Positions 33,076 to 42,262 of a stretch of DNA of 64,000 bases are shown in pieces (the first letter of the stretch is position 1; each line of letters starts with the position of its first letter). A model generated the notes under the pieces. That model was not told the DNA's origin, ran no database searches, and saw nothing but the letters and a program-made list of their open reading frames with translations. A program made the translations under genes and the position numbers. The stretch spans positions 186,001 to 250,000 of the forward strand of contig CAWBIZ010000004.1 of assembly GCA_963789005.1 (NCBI GenBank), in the 5' to 3' direction. Origin of the DNA: DASSUW01 sp963789005. GTDB taxonomy: Bacteria > Actinomycetota > Thermoleophilia > Solirubrobacterales > Solirubrobacteraceae.

Positions 33076-33489
33076 ATGGCCGATCGGCTCGACATCCGTC
33101 CCGGCGTCGCGATCCCGCTGACCGAGGTCGAGCTGCGCACCAGCCGCTCCTCGGGACCCGGCGGTCAGCACGCGAACGTCACCGCTTCGCGGGTGGAGGC
33201 CGTGTTCGACGTCCACGCGTCGACCGTGCTCGACGACGCCCAGAAGGCCCGGATCGCGAGCCGCCTCGGACCGCGCGTCACGGCGGCGGCGCAGGACACG
33301 CGCTCCCAGCTGCGCAACCGCGAGCTCGCGCTCGAGCGCCTGGCGACGCGGCTGGGCACGGCGCTCGAGGTCCGGCGGACACGGCGCCCGACCCGCCCGA
33401 CGACCGGCGCGAAGCGCCGCCGCGTCGACGCCAAGAAGCGCCGCGGCGAGGTCAAGCGCACCCGCCGCCGCCCGGCCGGCGAGGAGTGA
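33076..33489 (+). CDS. arfB: ArfB-like peptidyl-tRNA hydrolase (class I release factor domain)
   Basis: Rescues stalled ribosomes by hydrolysing peptidyl-tRNA. 137 residues. The catalytic GGQ is in RTSRSSGPGGQHANVTASRV (about 23-42), and the basic C-terminal tail (KRRRVDAKKRRGEVKRTRRRPAGEE) is the part that enters the mRNA channel in ArfB/YaeJ. No codon-recognition domain is present, as expected. GGGAG precedes the ATG at 33076. Divergent from the sigma factor gene. Confidence 0.93.
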   Translation: MADRLDIRPGVAIPLTEVELRTSRSSGPGGQHANVTASRVEAVFDVHASTVLDDAQKARIASRLGPRVTAAAQDTRSQLRNRELALERLATRLGTALEVRRTRRPTRPTTGAKRRRVDAKKRRGEVKRTRRRPAGEE

Positions 33490-33518
33490 CGCGAGGTTGC
33501 CTCGCAGGCATCGCGAGC

Positions 33519-33524
33519 TAGGAT
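33519..33524 (+). promoter_or_regulatory. -10 hexamer TAGGAT
   Basis: Lies 23 nt before the TTG start at 33548, with a GGGAAGGGAGGAAGG ribosome binding site between, so this gene has a conventional leader. Confidence 0.4.
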
Positions 33525-33547
33525 CGCCTGCGGGAAGGGAGGAAGGT

Positions 33548-34543
33548 TTGGCGAAACGGAAGCTCACGATCCTGCTCGGCTCGGTGCTCGCCCTGGGGGC
33601 GGCGGCGCCCGCGAACGCGGCGCTCGTCTACGTCAAGGGCGCGGCCTCGACGAGCCCGGAGGTCTATATCGCGGACGACGACGGGACCAACCGGCACCTG
33701 CTCGGGCCGGGCCACTCCCCGACGATCTCCGACAACGGCCGCTGGGTCGCCTGGGTGAAGCCCGCCTCGCCCGACCGCGTCGTCATCCGCCGCGCCGACC
33801 GCCGCGGCCCGACTCGCCGCGTCGGCACCGGAGCGATCATCGGCGACCTGCACTTCTCGCCCAACTCGCGCCTTCTGGGCAGCGTGCGCGACCGCAGCCT
33901 GCGTGTCTACGCCATCCGCGCGCGGACGGAGACCCGGACGGCGCGCGGCAACATCCGCGGCTTCTCGTTCTCGCCCGACTCGCGCAGGCTCGCGTACGGC
34001 CGCGCCGGCCGCACGGACTTCGGCGCGCCCGCCGACCTCTACAGCGCGCAGGCCGACGGCGACGAGCGGGAGCGGATCTCGCGCGACCGGCGGTCGCTGA
34101 ACCCGCTGTGGACGGTCGACGGCATCGTCCACGACCGCCAGCGCTGGCGCAGCAACGACGCTCCGGCGTACAACCTGTTCGAGATCCAGCCCGACGGCGG
34201 GGACTTCCGGCGCATCACCCGGCTCCGCATACCGCCGCTCGTCAGCGGGCTCGTGCCGCTGGAGGCGAACGCCAGCGGCGCCCGCGTGCTGGCCAACTTC
34301 ATCGGCCAGGACACCGAGGTCGGCTTCCGCGTCAACGCCGGCTCGGGCAGCGTCAAGTCGCTCGACTCGGACTTCGAGAACGGCTTCGTGGCCGCTGACC
34401 TCAGCGACGACGGCCGCACGGTCGTCGGCCACACCGGCGGGCCGAACCCGTTCCAGCGCCACAACGTGGTGTCGATGCCCTACCGGGGCGGCGAGCAGAT
34501 GGTGCTGGTCCGACGCGCCATGTCGCCGGACTGGAGTCGGTGA
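33548..34543 (+). CDS. Secreted TolB/WD40-like beta-propeller protein
   Basis: 331 residues from the TTG at 33548, preceded by a strong ribosome binding site. Signal peptide MAKRKLTILLGSVLALGAAAPANA. The rest is a series of PD40-like blades: EVYIADDDGTNRHLLGPGHSPTISDNGRWVAW, IIGDLHFSPNSRLLG, IRGFSFSPDSRRLAYG, LFEIQPDGGDFRRITRL, FVAADLSDDGRTVVGH and a final AMSPDWSR. A periplasmic-like or surface propeller, probably for protein binding. The TTG is the only start that yields the signal peptide. Confidence 0.82.
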   Translation: MAKRKLTILLGSVLALGAAAPANAALVYVKGAASTSPEVYIADDDGTNRHLLGPGHSPTISDNGRWVAWVKPASPDRVVIRRADRRGPTRRVGTGAIIGDLHFSPNSRLLGSVRDRSLRVYAIRARTETRTARGNIRGFSFSPDSRRLAYGRAGRTDFGAPADLYSAQADGDERERISRDRRSLNPLWTVDGIVHDRQRWRSNDAPAYNLFEIQPDGGDFRRITRLRIPPLVSGLVPLEANASGARVLANFIGQDTEVGFRVNAGSGSVKSLDSDFENGFVAADLSDDGRTVVGHTGGPNPFQRHNVVSMPYRGGEQMVLVRRAMSPDWSR

Positions 34544-34546
34544 CCC

Positions 34547-34570
34547 CACGCGCGAAACGGATCGCGCGTG
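34547..34570 (+). terminator. Perfect 8-bp hairpin after the propeller gene
   Basis: CACGCGCG pairs with CGCGCGTG around the loop AAACGGAT, starting 4 nt after the stop at 34543. It lacks a T tract, as is usual in high-GC genomes. Confidence 0.45.
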
Positions 34571-34571
34571 T

Positions 34572-34577
34572 GAGAAT
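34572..34577 (+). promoter_or_regulatory. -10 hexamer GAGAAT before the AceE-like gene
   Basis: Ends 6 nt before an in-frame ATC (34584) at which the conserved N-terminus of the AceE-like protein could begin. No ATG, GTG or TTG lies in that stretch. Confidence 0.3.
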
Positions 34578-34634
34578 CCGCAGATCGCAGTAGCGCCCGC
34601 CCCGCCCGAGCTCGACCTGGCGGTCCTCGACCGC

Positions 34635-36807
34635 GTGCAGCGGCGCGTGCTGTGGCTGGCGACGGCGATCGTCCACCACGCCAACCGCGTGCGGCCGAAC
34701 CGGTCGGGCGTGAAGGTCGGCGGGCACCAGGCGTCGAGCGCGTCGATGGTGTCGCTGATGACCGCGCTGTGGTTCGCGATCCTCGAGGCGCCCGACCGCG
34801 TGAGCGTGAAGCCGCACGCGTCGCCGGTGCTGCACGCGATCAACTACCTGCTGGGGCGGCTCGACCGCGAGTACCTGACGACGCTGCGCGCGTTCGGCGG
34901 GCTGCAGTCGTATCCGTCGCGGACCAAGGACCCGGACCCGGTGGACTACTCGACCGGCTCGGTGGGGATCGGGGCGACGGCGCCGATCTGGGGCGCGCTC
35001 GCCCACCGCTACGTGGCCGGGCACTTCGACGTGCCGGTGGGCGGCCGCCAGATCGCGCTGATCGGCGACGCCGAGCTCGACGAGGGCGCGATCTGGGAGG
35101 CGATCGCCGACCCGATGGTGGCGCAGCTCGGCGAGGTCATGTGGGTGGTCGACCTCAACCGCCAGTCGCTCGACCGCGTGGTCCCGGACATCGCCGCCGG
35201 GCGGCTCGCGGCCATGTTCGAGGCGGCGGGCTGGCACGTGGAGATGGTCAAGTACGGCCCGCGGCTGCGGCAGCTGCCGGAGCTGCGCGCGCGGATCGAC
35301 GCGATGCCGAACGAGGAGTACCAGCGGCTGCTACGGGCGGACGCAGGGGACCTGCGGCGGCGGCTCGAGGTCGGCGCGCTGCCGGGCGAGGACGCCGAGC
35401 TCCTGGCCGCGTTCCGCGACCTCGGCGGGCACGACCTCGGCACGCTGATCGAGGGCTTCCGCGCGGCCGACGAGGTGCGCGACCGGCCGAGCATCGTGTT
35501 CGCCTACACGCTCAAGGGCTGGCGGCTGCCGACCGAGGGCCATCCGGCGAACCACTCGGCGCTGCTCTCCGACGAGCAGTTCGCCGAGCTGGCGAGCGCG
35601 CTCGAGACCGCGGCCGACGACCCGTGGGCGGCGTTCGAGGACGGCTCGGCGGAGGCGCGGCTGTGCGCGGACGCCGCCGCGCGGCTGCGGCGGGAGCCGG
35701 TCGAGCTGCGCGAGCCGCCCGCCGTGCCCGTCTCGCTCGGGCGCGAGCATCGCGGCCGCGCGTCGACCCAGCAGGCGTTCGGGCGCTTCTGGGTCGATCT
35801 CGAGCGCGAGGCGCCGGAGGTGGCCGCTCGCGTCGTCACGGTGTCGCCGGACGTCGGCACCTCGACCAACCTCGGCGGCTGGATCAACAAGTCGGGCATC
35901 TGGTCGGTCGGGAGAGCGGATCGACTGGTTCGCCGACGACACCGACACGCTCGTGCGCTGGCGGGAGAGCGACCACGGCCAGCACATGGAGCTCGGGATC
36001 GCGGAGGTCAACCTCGTCGGCCTGCTGGGCGAGCTGGGCGCCACCTGGTCGCGCGACGGGCAGCCGCTGCTGCCGGTCGGGACGATCTACGACCCGTTCC
36101 TCGCGCGGGCGCTCGAGCCGTGGTCGTTCGGCATCTACGCCGGCGGGCAGTCGATCCTCGTCGGCACGCCCAGCGGCGTCACGCTCGGGCCGGAGGGCGG
36201 CGCCCACCAGTCGGTGGTCACGCCGTCGATCGGGATCGAGCAGCCCGGCTGCGTGGCGTGGGAGCCCGCCTTCGGGCGCGACTTCGAGTGGACGTTCCTG
36301 CACGCGCTGTCGCGGCTCGGGCGGCCCGACGGCGAGGCCGCGTACTTCCGGCTCTCCACCCGGCCGGTGGATCAGGAGCTGGCCGGGGACCCGCCGCGCG
36401 AGCACGTGCTCGCCGGCGGCTACCGCCTGCGCGAAGGCTCGCGGGTGACGATCGCGGTCATGGGCGCGCTCGTGCCCGAGGCGATGGAGGCCGCCGAGGA
36501 GCTCGGCGCCGAGGTCGTGTGCGTCACGAGCGCCGACCTGCTGTTCCGCGCCTTCCAGGCGCGCGCGGGCCTGGGCGAGGGCGACCCGTCGATCCTCGGC
36601 GAGCTGTTCCCGGAGCCGCGGCCGATCGTCTCGCTGCTCGACGGCCACCCGCACACGCTCGCCTTCCTCGCCGCCGTCCACGGCGTGCCGATGGCGTGCC
36701 TGGGCGTGCAGCGGTTCGGCCAGTCCGGCGACCTCGCCGAGCTCTACGAGCACCATCAGATCGACGCCGAGGCGGTCATCGGCGCGGCGCTGGACCTCGT
36801 CGGCTAG
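34635..36807 (+). pseudogene. AceE/transketolase-like thiamine diphosphate enzyme split by one frameshift
   Basis: The first part reads GVKVGGHQASSASMVSLMTA, VSVKPHASPVLHAINYLLG, VDYSTGSVGIGATAPIWGA, IALIGDAELDEGAIWEA and FAYTLKGWRLPTEGHPAN: the diphosphate-binding half of a homodimeric pyruvate dehydrogenase E1 or transketolase-type enzyme. At about 35910-35916 (GTCGGGAGAGCGG) one extra base shifts the frame. The rest continues as ERIDWFADDTDTLVRWRESD, GQHMELGIAEVNLVGLLGELG to PIVSLLDGHPHTLAFLAAVH, ending at 36807. No stop follows quickly, so a naive reading fuses it to lhgO. The GTG at 34635 probably misses about 17 N-terminal residues. Mutation or sequence error cannot be told apart. Confidence 0.8.
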
Positions 36808-37952
36808 TGCACGACATCGCGGTCGTGGGAGGGGGGATCGTCGGGCTCGCGACCGCCCGCGCGCTCGCGTTGCGCGGGATGCGGGTGGTGGTGCTCGAGC
36901 GCGAGCGCGCGCTCGGCGCCCATCAGACGACGCACAACAGCGGCGTCATCCACGCCGGCCTCTACTACGAGCCGGGCTCGCTGAAGGCGCGGCTGTGCGT
37001 GGAGGGCGCGGCGGCGCTGTACGCGTACTGCGACGAGCGCGGGATCGCCGCGGAGCGCTGCGGGAAGCTCGTGATCGCGACCCGGTCCGCCGACCTGGAG
37101 CGCCTCGACGACCTCGAGCGCCGGGCGCGCGCCAACGGCGTTCCCGGCCTCGCGCGCATCGGGCCCGACGAGATGCGCGCGATCGAGCCCGCGGCGCGCG
37201 GCCTCGCCGCGCTGCATTCGCCGGCCACCGGCATGGTCGACTTCGGCGCGGTCGCCGCCGCCTACGCCGCCGACGTCGTCGAGCACGGCGGCGAGGTGCG
37301 CACCGGCGCCGGCGTCCGGGCGCTGGTCGAGCACGAGGACCGGGTCGAGGCCGTCCTCGACGATTCGTCGCACCGCGTCGTCCCCGCACGCCGCGCGGTC
37401 GCGTGCGCGGGGGCGTGGTCGGACCAGCTCGCTCTGCGGTCGGGCGCGCGGCCCGACGTGCGGATCGTGCCCTTCCGCGGCGCGTACCTCACGCTCCGCC
37501 GCACGGACCTCGTGCGGGGGCAGATCTATCCGGTGCCGGACCCGGCGCTGCCGTTCCTCGGCGTGCACCTCTCGCGCACGATCGCCGGCGAGGTGCTGAT
37601 CGGCCCGACGGCGCTGCTCGTCCCGCAGCGGCGAAGCCTGCGCTGGCCGGGCACGGTGCGGCTCGCGCGCCGCTGGTGGCGGACCGGCGCCCGCGAGATC
37701 GCGCACGCGCTCAGCCGCCGGCTGCTCGTGCGCGAGGCCGCGCGCTTCGTCCCGGAGATCGGGCCGGCCGACGTACGCCCGGGCCCCGCCGGCGTCCGCG
37801 CACAGGCGGTCGGACGCGACGGGGCCCTGGTCGACGACTTCCTGCTCGCCCGCACGGGGCGGGCGGTGCACGTGCTCAACGCGCCGTCGCCCGCCGCCAC
37901 CGCCTCGCTCGCGATCGGGGACATGATCGCGAACGGGGAACACTGGCCCTAG
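36807..37952 (+). CDS. lhgO: L-2-hydroxyglutarate oxidase family FAD enzyme
   Basis: Oxidises L-2-hydroxyglutarate to 2-oxoglutarate, passing electrons to the respiratory chain. 381 residues. Rossmann motif DIAVVGGGIVGLATARALAL, then the family stretch GAHQTTHNSGVIHAGLYYEPGSLKA, TGMVDFGAVAAAYA and PFLGVHLSRTIAGEVLIGPTA. GTG 36807 shares one base with the stop of the preceding frame (TAGTG). The last residues GEHWP and the TAG come from the twin-hairpin element, exactly as in ligA. Confidence 0.93.
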   Translation: MHDIAVVGGGIVGLATARALALRGMRVVVLERERALGAHQTTHNSGVIHAGLYYEPGSLKARLCVEGAAALYAYCDERGIAAERCGKLVIATRSADLERLDDLERRARANGVPGLARIGPDEMRAIEPAARGLAALHSPATGMVDFGAVAAAYAADVVEHGGEVRTGAGVRALVEHEDRVEAVLDDSSHRVVPARRAVACAGAWSDQLALRSGARPDVRIVPFRGAYLTLRRTDLVRGQIYPVPDPALPFLGVHLSRTIAGEVLIGPTALLVPQRRSLRWPGTVRLARRWWRTGAREIAHALSRRLLVREAARFVPEIGPADVRPGPAGVRAQAVGRDGALVDDFLLARTGRAVHVLNAPSPAATASLAIGDMIANGEHWP

Positions 37953-38010
37953 AGGGCCAGGTTCCCTTGCGGGTATTCGCCCAGAGGGCGAAACCCGCGG
38001 CCGAATAGGG
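37935..38010 (+). repeat. Twin-hairpin element at the lhgO 3' end
   Basis: Single full unit with both bulged hairpins and the GCGGCCGAATAGGG tail, almost identical to the units at 10139-10357. It contributes codons G-E-H-W-P-stop to lhgO and ends 3 nt before the TAG of the convergent transporter gene. Confidence 0.9.
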
Positions 38011-38013
38011 CTC

Positions 38014-39444
38014 CTATGCGGGCTGGGGGAGCGCTCCGGCGGGGATGGACTCGTCGGCGGGCATCTCGGCCGCGGTGCCGAAGTGCTTGGCGATCAGCCA
38101 CGCGGCGGCGACCGCGCCGGCGAGCGCGAGCGCCGCTCCGGCGTAGAGCGCGTCGTGCAGGCCGGCGACGTAGTCGGCCGCCGAGCCCTGGCCGAGCGCG
38201 GCCTCGGCGGGGATCAGGGCGCCCAGCGCGGCGACGCCGACGGCGATGCCCGCCTGGCGGGCGGTGTCGTTGACGCCGGCGGCCAGGCCGCTCTGATCGA
38301 CCGGGACGGATCCGAGCGCCACGTTCGAGAGCGCGGGGTTGAAGAACCCGGTGCCGATGCAGGCGACCAGGATCCCGGGCAGCATCACCAGCCACGACGA
38401 GTCGGTCCCGGCGAACGTCATCAGCAGCATGCCGACGCCCACGAGCGCGAGCCCGCCGCCGACCATCGTGCGCGCGGGCACCTTGGCGCCGAGCTGCGCG
38501 GTACCGGCCGACACGAAGAGCATGACCAGCGTGCCGGGCAGGTACACGAGGCCGGCCTCGATCGCCGACAGCCCGAGGATCTGCTGCAGGTACAGCGTCA
38601 TGTAGAGGAAGATCGCGAAGAACGACGCCGAGATGGCGAACGCCGCGATCTGCGCGCCGGTGAACGTGGCGTCGCGGAACAGCCGCATCGGGAGCATCGG
38701 CTCGCGCACCCGCAGCTCGACGATCACGAAGGCGATCAGCGCGGCCACGGCGGCCGCCAGCTCGGCGACGATCAGCGTCGACGTCCAGCCGTCCTCGTTC
38801 CCGCGCAGGAGCGCGAGCACGAGCAGGCCGAGGCCCGCGGTCAGCGTGATCTGGCCGGGCCAGTCGATGCCGTGGGCGTTCGGGTCACGCGACTCCTGCA
38901 CGTACGTCCGCGTGATCCACAGGCAGAGCGCGCCGATCGGCAGGTTGACGAGGAAGATCCACTGCCAGTCGAGGCCGCTGGTCAGCACGCCGCCGACCAA
39001 CGGGCCGAGCGCGAACGACGCGCCGATGGCGGCGCCGTACGCGGCCAGCGCCCCGGCGCGCTCGCGGGGGCGCGGGAACGCGTGGGCGAGGAGCGCGAGC
39101 GAGACGGCGAACATGATCGCCGCGCCGATGCCCTGCACCGCGCGGGCGCTGTTGAGCATCGCGATGTCCTGCGCGAGCCCGCAGGCCAGTGAAGCCAGGG
39201 TGAAGATCGAGAGGCCGATCATGAACAGCCGCCGGCGGCCGAGGCGATCGGCGAGCGCACCCGCGGTCAGCACGGTGCTGGCGAGCGCGAGCGTGTAGGC
39301 GTCGACGACCCACTGCAGGCCGCTGAGGCCGGTGTCGAGGTCCTCGGAGATGCGGGAGAGGGCGGTGTTGACGACCGCGATGTCGAGCATGAGCATCGCG
39401 GTGGCGGCACACACCACCGCAAGGGTCCAGCGCTGGATGTTCAT
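38014..39444 (-). CDS. MFS drug exporter, DHA2 (EmrB/QacA) type
   Basis: 476 residues with about 14 hydrophobic segments. Motif D1 (LDIAVVNTALSRISEDL) in helix 1, motif A ADRLGRRRLFMIGL between helices 2 and 3, motif C-like ALGPLVGGVLTSGLDWQWIFLVNLPIG in helix 5. Proton-driven efflux of drugs or metabolites is the usual role. It lies 101 bp downstream of a two-component regulator gene on the same strand, which may control it. Stop faces the twin-hairpin element. Confidence 0.93.
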   Translation of the reverse strand: MNIQRWTLAVVCAATAMLMLDIAVVNTALSRISEDLDTGLSGLQWVVDAYTLALASTVLTAGALADRLGRRRLFMIGLSIFTLASLACGLAQDIAMLNSARAVQGIGAAIMFAVSLALLAHAFPRPRERAGALAAYGAAIGASFALGPLVGGVLTSGLDWQWIFLVNLPIGALCLWITRTYVQESRDPNAHGIDWPGQITLTAGLGLLVLALLRGNEDGWTSTLIVAELAAAVAALIAFVIVELRVREPMLPMRLFRDATFTGAQIAAFAISASFFAIFLYMTLYLQQILGLSAIEAGLVYLPGTLVMLFVSAGTAQLGAKVPARTMVGGGLALVGVGMLLMTFAGTDSSWLVMLPGILVACIGTGFFNPALSNVALGSVPVDQSGLAAGVNDTARQAGIAVGVAALGALIPAEAALGQGSAADYVAGLHDALYAGAALALAGAVAAAWLIAKHFGTAAEMPADESIPAGALPQPA

Positions 39445-39545
39445 CGAGGCTCCAAGAAGAGGGAGTGGGGAGTACGGGCATCCTGCCTCCCACCAACCCT
39501 CGCTCGCATCAGGGAACCCCCTGAACCTGGCCCCGATCTCTGGGC

Positions 39546-40205
39546 TCAGCCGCCCTGAGGGAGCACGAGGCCGCACTCGTAGGCGAGCACCACGGCCTGC
39601 ACGCGGTCGCGCAGCCCCAGCTTGGACAGGATCCGCGTGACGTGCGTCTTCACGGTCGCCTCGCCGAGGTACAGCTCGGCGGCGATCTCGGCGTTCGAGA
39701 GGCCGCGCGCGATCGCGCGCAGCACGTCGATCTCGCGCTCGGTCAGCTCCTCCAGGCGGGCGGGGACGCCGTCGGGGCGCGGCGGGTGGCGCACGTAGGT
39801 CTCGACCAGGCGGCGGGTGACGGCGGGCGCGAACAGCATCTCGCCGGAGTGGCACGCGCGGACGGCGGCGGCGAGCTCGTCGGGCGGGGTCGTCTTGAGC
39901 AGGAAGCCGCTCGCACCGGCGCGCAGGGCGGCGAACACGTACTCGTCGAGGTCGAACATGGTGAGCACGACGACGCGGCACTCCGGCCGCGCGTCCACCA
40001 CCCGGCGGGTGCCCTCGATGCCGTCGACGACCGGCATCTGCACGTCCATCAGCACGATGTCGGCGAGGCGGGCCGTCGCCAGGTGCACGGCGCCGCCGCC
40101 GTCGGCCGCCTCGCCGACGACCTCGATGTCGTCCTCGGCGTCGAGGATCGCCCGCAGGCCGCCGCGGATCAGGTCCTGGTCGTCGACGAGCGCGACGCGG
40201 ATCAC
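39546..40205 (-). CDS. NarL/LuxR-type response regulator
   Basis: 219 residues. The receiver domain has the acidic pocket VALVDDQDL, phospho-acceptor Asp near 54 in DIVLMDVQMP, Thr in VVVLTMFD and Lys in GFLLKTTP. A C-terminal LuxR helix-turn-helix follows (LTEREIDVLRAIARGLSNAEIAAELYLGEATVKTHVTRILSKLGLRDR). GTG 40205 overlaps the stop of the histidine kinase gene (GTGA), so they are a cognate pair. The MFS pump gene downstream is a likely target. Confidence 0.95.
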   Translation of the reverse strand: MIRVALVDDQDLIRGGLRAILDAEDDIEVVGEAADGGGAVHLATARLADIVLMDVQMPVVDGIEGTRRVVDARPECRVVVLTMFDLDEYVFAALRAGASGFLLKTTPPDELAAAVRACHSGEMLFAPAVTRRLVETYVRHPPRPDGVPARLEELTEREIDVLRAIARGLSNAEIAAELYLGEATVKTHVTRILSKLGLRDRVQAVVLAYECGLVLPQGG

Positions 40206-42175
40206 GCCGGCGCCCCCGCGCGCGTGGGGAGCCGTGCGGAGACCGCGAACCCGCCGCCGGGCGCCGGGCCGGCCGCGACGTCGCCGCCGAGCGCGCGCAC
40301 GCGCTCCGCCAGGCCGACGAGGCCAAAGCCGCCGCCCTCGAGCGCCTCGGCACCGCCGGCCGGCACCGCGCGACGATGGTGGTCGGCCGTCGCGTCGTAG
40401 CGAAGGTCGCCGCCGCGGCGACCGCCGTCGTCGACGACGGTGACCGCGAGGCGGTCGCCGGAGGTCTCGAGCGCGACCTCGACGCGGCTGCCCGGGGCGT
40501 AGCGGGCCGCATTCGTGAGCGCCTCCTGGACGATCCGGAAGGCGGTGGCGACGAGCACCGGGTCGGCCGGCACGTCGGGCGGCACCGTCACGCGCACGTC
40601 GAGGCCGCCCGCGCGCATGCGCTCGGCGAGGGCGGTGAGCGCGGCGCCGAGGTCGCGCTCGTCGTGCGGCGCCGCCAGGCCGGCGGCGTCGAGCAGCCCG
40701 AAGAGCACCGCCAGCTCGCTGATCGCCTCGGCGCCGGCGCTGTCGACGGTGCGCAGCGCCTCGCGGGCGGCGGCGGCGTCGCGCTCGCGCAGCGCGAGCG
40801 CCGCACCCGCCTGGAGCACCATCGCGCCGACGGCATGGCTGGCCACGTCGTGCAGCTCGCGCGCAAGCCGCAGGCGCTCGGCGCGGACGGCGCGCTCGGC
40901 CGCCGCCTCGTGCTCGCTTCGCAGCCGGCTGGCCGTCGCCAGCGCGGCGGCACCCTCGCGGTCGCGGCGCCCGTAGGCGTGCCCCGCGAAGCCGGTGAGC
41001 GCGAAGGCGCCGAGCAGGATGCCCTCGTTGCCGGGCGAGTCGGCCCGCACCACGAGCAGCGTGACCACGACCAGCACGCCGAGCGCGGCCAGCGTGCGCG
41101 GCCGGCCGTCGGCGCCGGCCGACCATGCCAGGACGCCACACGCGAGCGCGGTCGAGAAGCCGTAGGCGATCGGCGCGTCGAGCGCGGCCGCGAGGATCGA
41201 GGGCACCGCCGCGGCCAGGCAGGCGAGGCCGGCGTCGACGGGGATCAGCGCCACCGTGGCGGCCAGCGCCAGCGTGAGCGCGATCGCCCCCGGAGCCTTG
41301 TCCGTGTACCAGGCGGCGGCGTCGACGAGCGCGAGCACCACCAGCCCGCCCGCCACCGCTGCCGCCGCCCAGGGAAGCCCGAGGAGGGCGCGGTCACGAC
41401 CGGGCGGCTCGGCCTTCGAGCGCAGGAGCCCGCGGCGCACCGCCGGGACCGCCGCCGGGGCGGGCTCGGGCTCGGCCCGGAGGAGCCCGAGCAGGCGGCG
41501 CAGCTCGGCGACCGCCGCGCGGCCCTCGTCCTGGATCGCGACCAGCGGCGCGCGGTCGAGGCCGGCCTCGGCGGCGCGCGCGTGCTCGCGCATGCGCTCG
41601 ACGCCGCGGCGGATGACGCCGAGCGCGTCGCCGGCGAGCCGCGCGCGCTCCTCGGCGACGACCCGCGCGGCGAGCACCGCGGGGTCGCGCGCCGCCAGCT
41701 CGGCCGCGACGGCCGCCGCGCGGGCAGCGCGGTCTGTGCGCAGGCGCAGCAGGCGGCCGCACCCCCAGGTGGTGGTGAGAAGCCACATGACGAAGACGAC
41801 GTCGACCACGGTCGCGCCGTACGGCACGGTCAAGGCCGCGGTGAGGGCGAGCACGGGCAGGTAGCCGCGCACGCCGCTCGCGTGCCGGCCAAGCGTGTAC
41901 ACGACGTAGAGGCCGGCCGCCAGCGTCGACTGGTCCTCCTCCGACACGCCCGCGGCGAAGATCGCCGCGATCACGAGCGAGACGGCGAGCGTCGCGGCAA
42001 CGGGATGGCGGCGCGCCGGGAGGACGGCGAGGCCGAGCAGCGGCGCGAGCGCCACGGCGGCCCCGTCGTCGGCGAGGAACACCGCGGCCCACGCGGCGCA
42101 CACCGCCGCGATCAGGAGGTCGCTTCTCGTCGCCACGACCCCACCGTAGTCCGGCACGGACAGGATGGCGTCCAT
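40202..42175 (-). CDS. NarL-type sensor histidine kinase with a duplicated membrane/dimerisation module
   Basis: 657 residues. The first half has hydrophobic helices (about 20-150) and a HisKA_3-like segment (VVAEERARLAGDALGVIRRGVERM) without the phospho-acceptor His. The second half has another set of helices (about 275-410), an intact dimerisation domain (RLRLARELHDVASHAVGAMVLQ) and a HATPase_c domain (RIVQEALTNAARYAPGS, VVDDGGRRGG, GGFGLVGLAERVRALGG). It looks like an internal duplication that lost the first ATPase domain. ATG start at 42175. Confidence 0.92.
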   Translation of the reverse strand: MDAILSVPDYGGVVATRSDLLIAAVCAAWAAVFLADDGAAVALAPLLGLAVLPARRHPVAATLAVSLVIAAIFAAGVSEEDQSTLAAGLYVVYTLGRHASGVRGYLPVLALTAALTVPYGATVVDVVFVMWLLTTTWGCGRLLRLRTDRAARAAAVAAELAARDPAVLAARVVAEERARLAGDALGVIRRGVERMREHARAAEAGLDRAPLVAIQDEGRAAVAELRRLLGLLRAEPEPAPAAVPAVRRGLLRSKAEPPGRDRALLGLPWAAAAVAGGLVVLALVDAAAWYTDKAPGAIALTLALAATVALIPVDAGLACLAAAVPSILAAALDAPIAYGFSTALACGVLAWSAGADGRPRTLAALGVLVVVTLLVVRADSPGNEGILLGAFALTGFAGHAYGRRDREGAAALATASRLRSEHEAAAERAVRAERLRLARELHDVASHAVGAMVLQAGAALALRERDAAAAREALRTVDSAGAEAISELAVLFGLLDAAGLAAPHDERDLGAALTALAERMRAGGLDVRVTVPPDVPADPVLVATAFRIVQEALTNAARYAPGSRVEVALETSGDRLAVTVVDDGGRRGGDLRYDATADHHRRAVPAGGAEALEGGGFGLVGLAERVRALGGDVAAGPAPGGGFAVSARLPTRAGAPA

Positions 42176-42262
42176 CTCGAGACGGACCCGGGATCACCGT
42201 CGCGGGGGACGCGACCGGTCCGCGCGGCGGACGGCCCGTCGCGCGCGTTGAGGCTGACGAAA

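Noticed and set aside
34635..37952. Apparent 1105-residue fusion of a thiamine enzyme and LhgO
   Set aside because: The middle third is a wrong frame opened by the frameshift at about 35910; the two proteins are separate genes and lhgO starts at GTG 36807.
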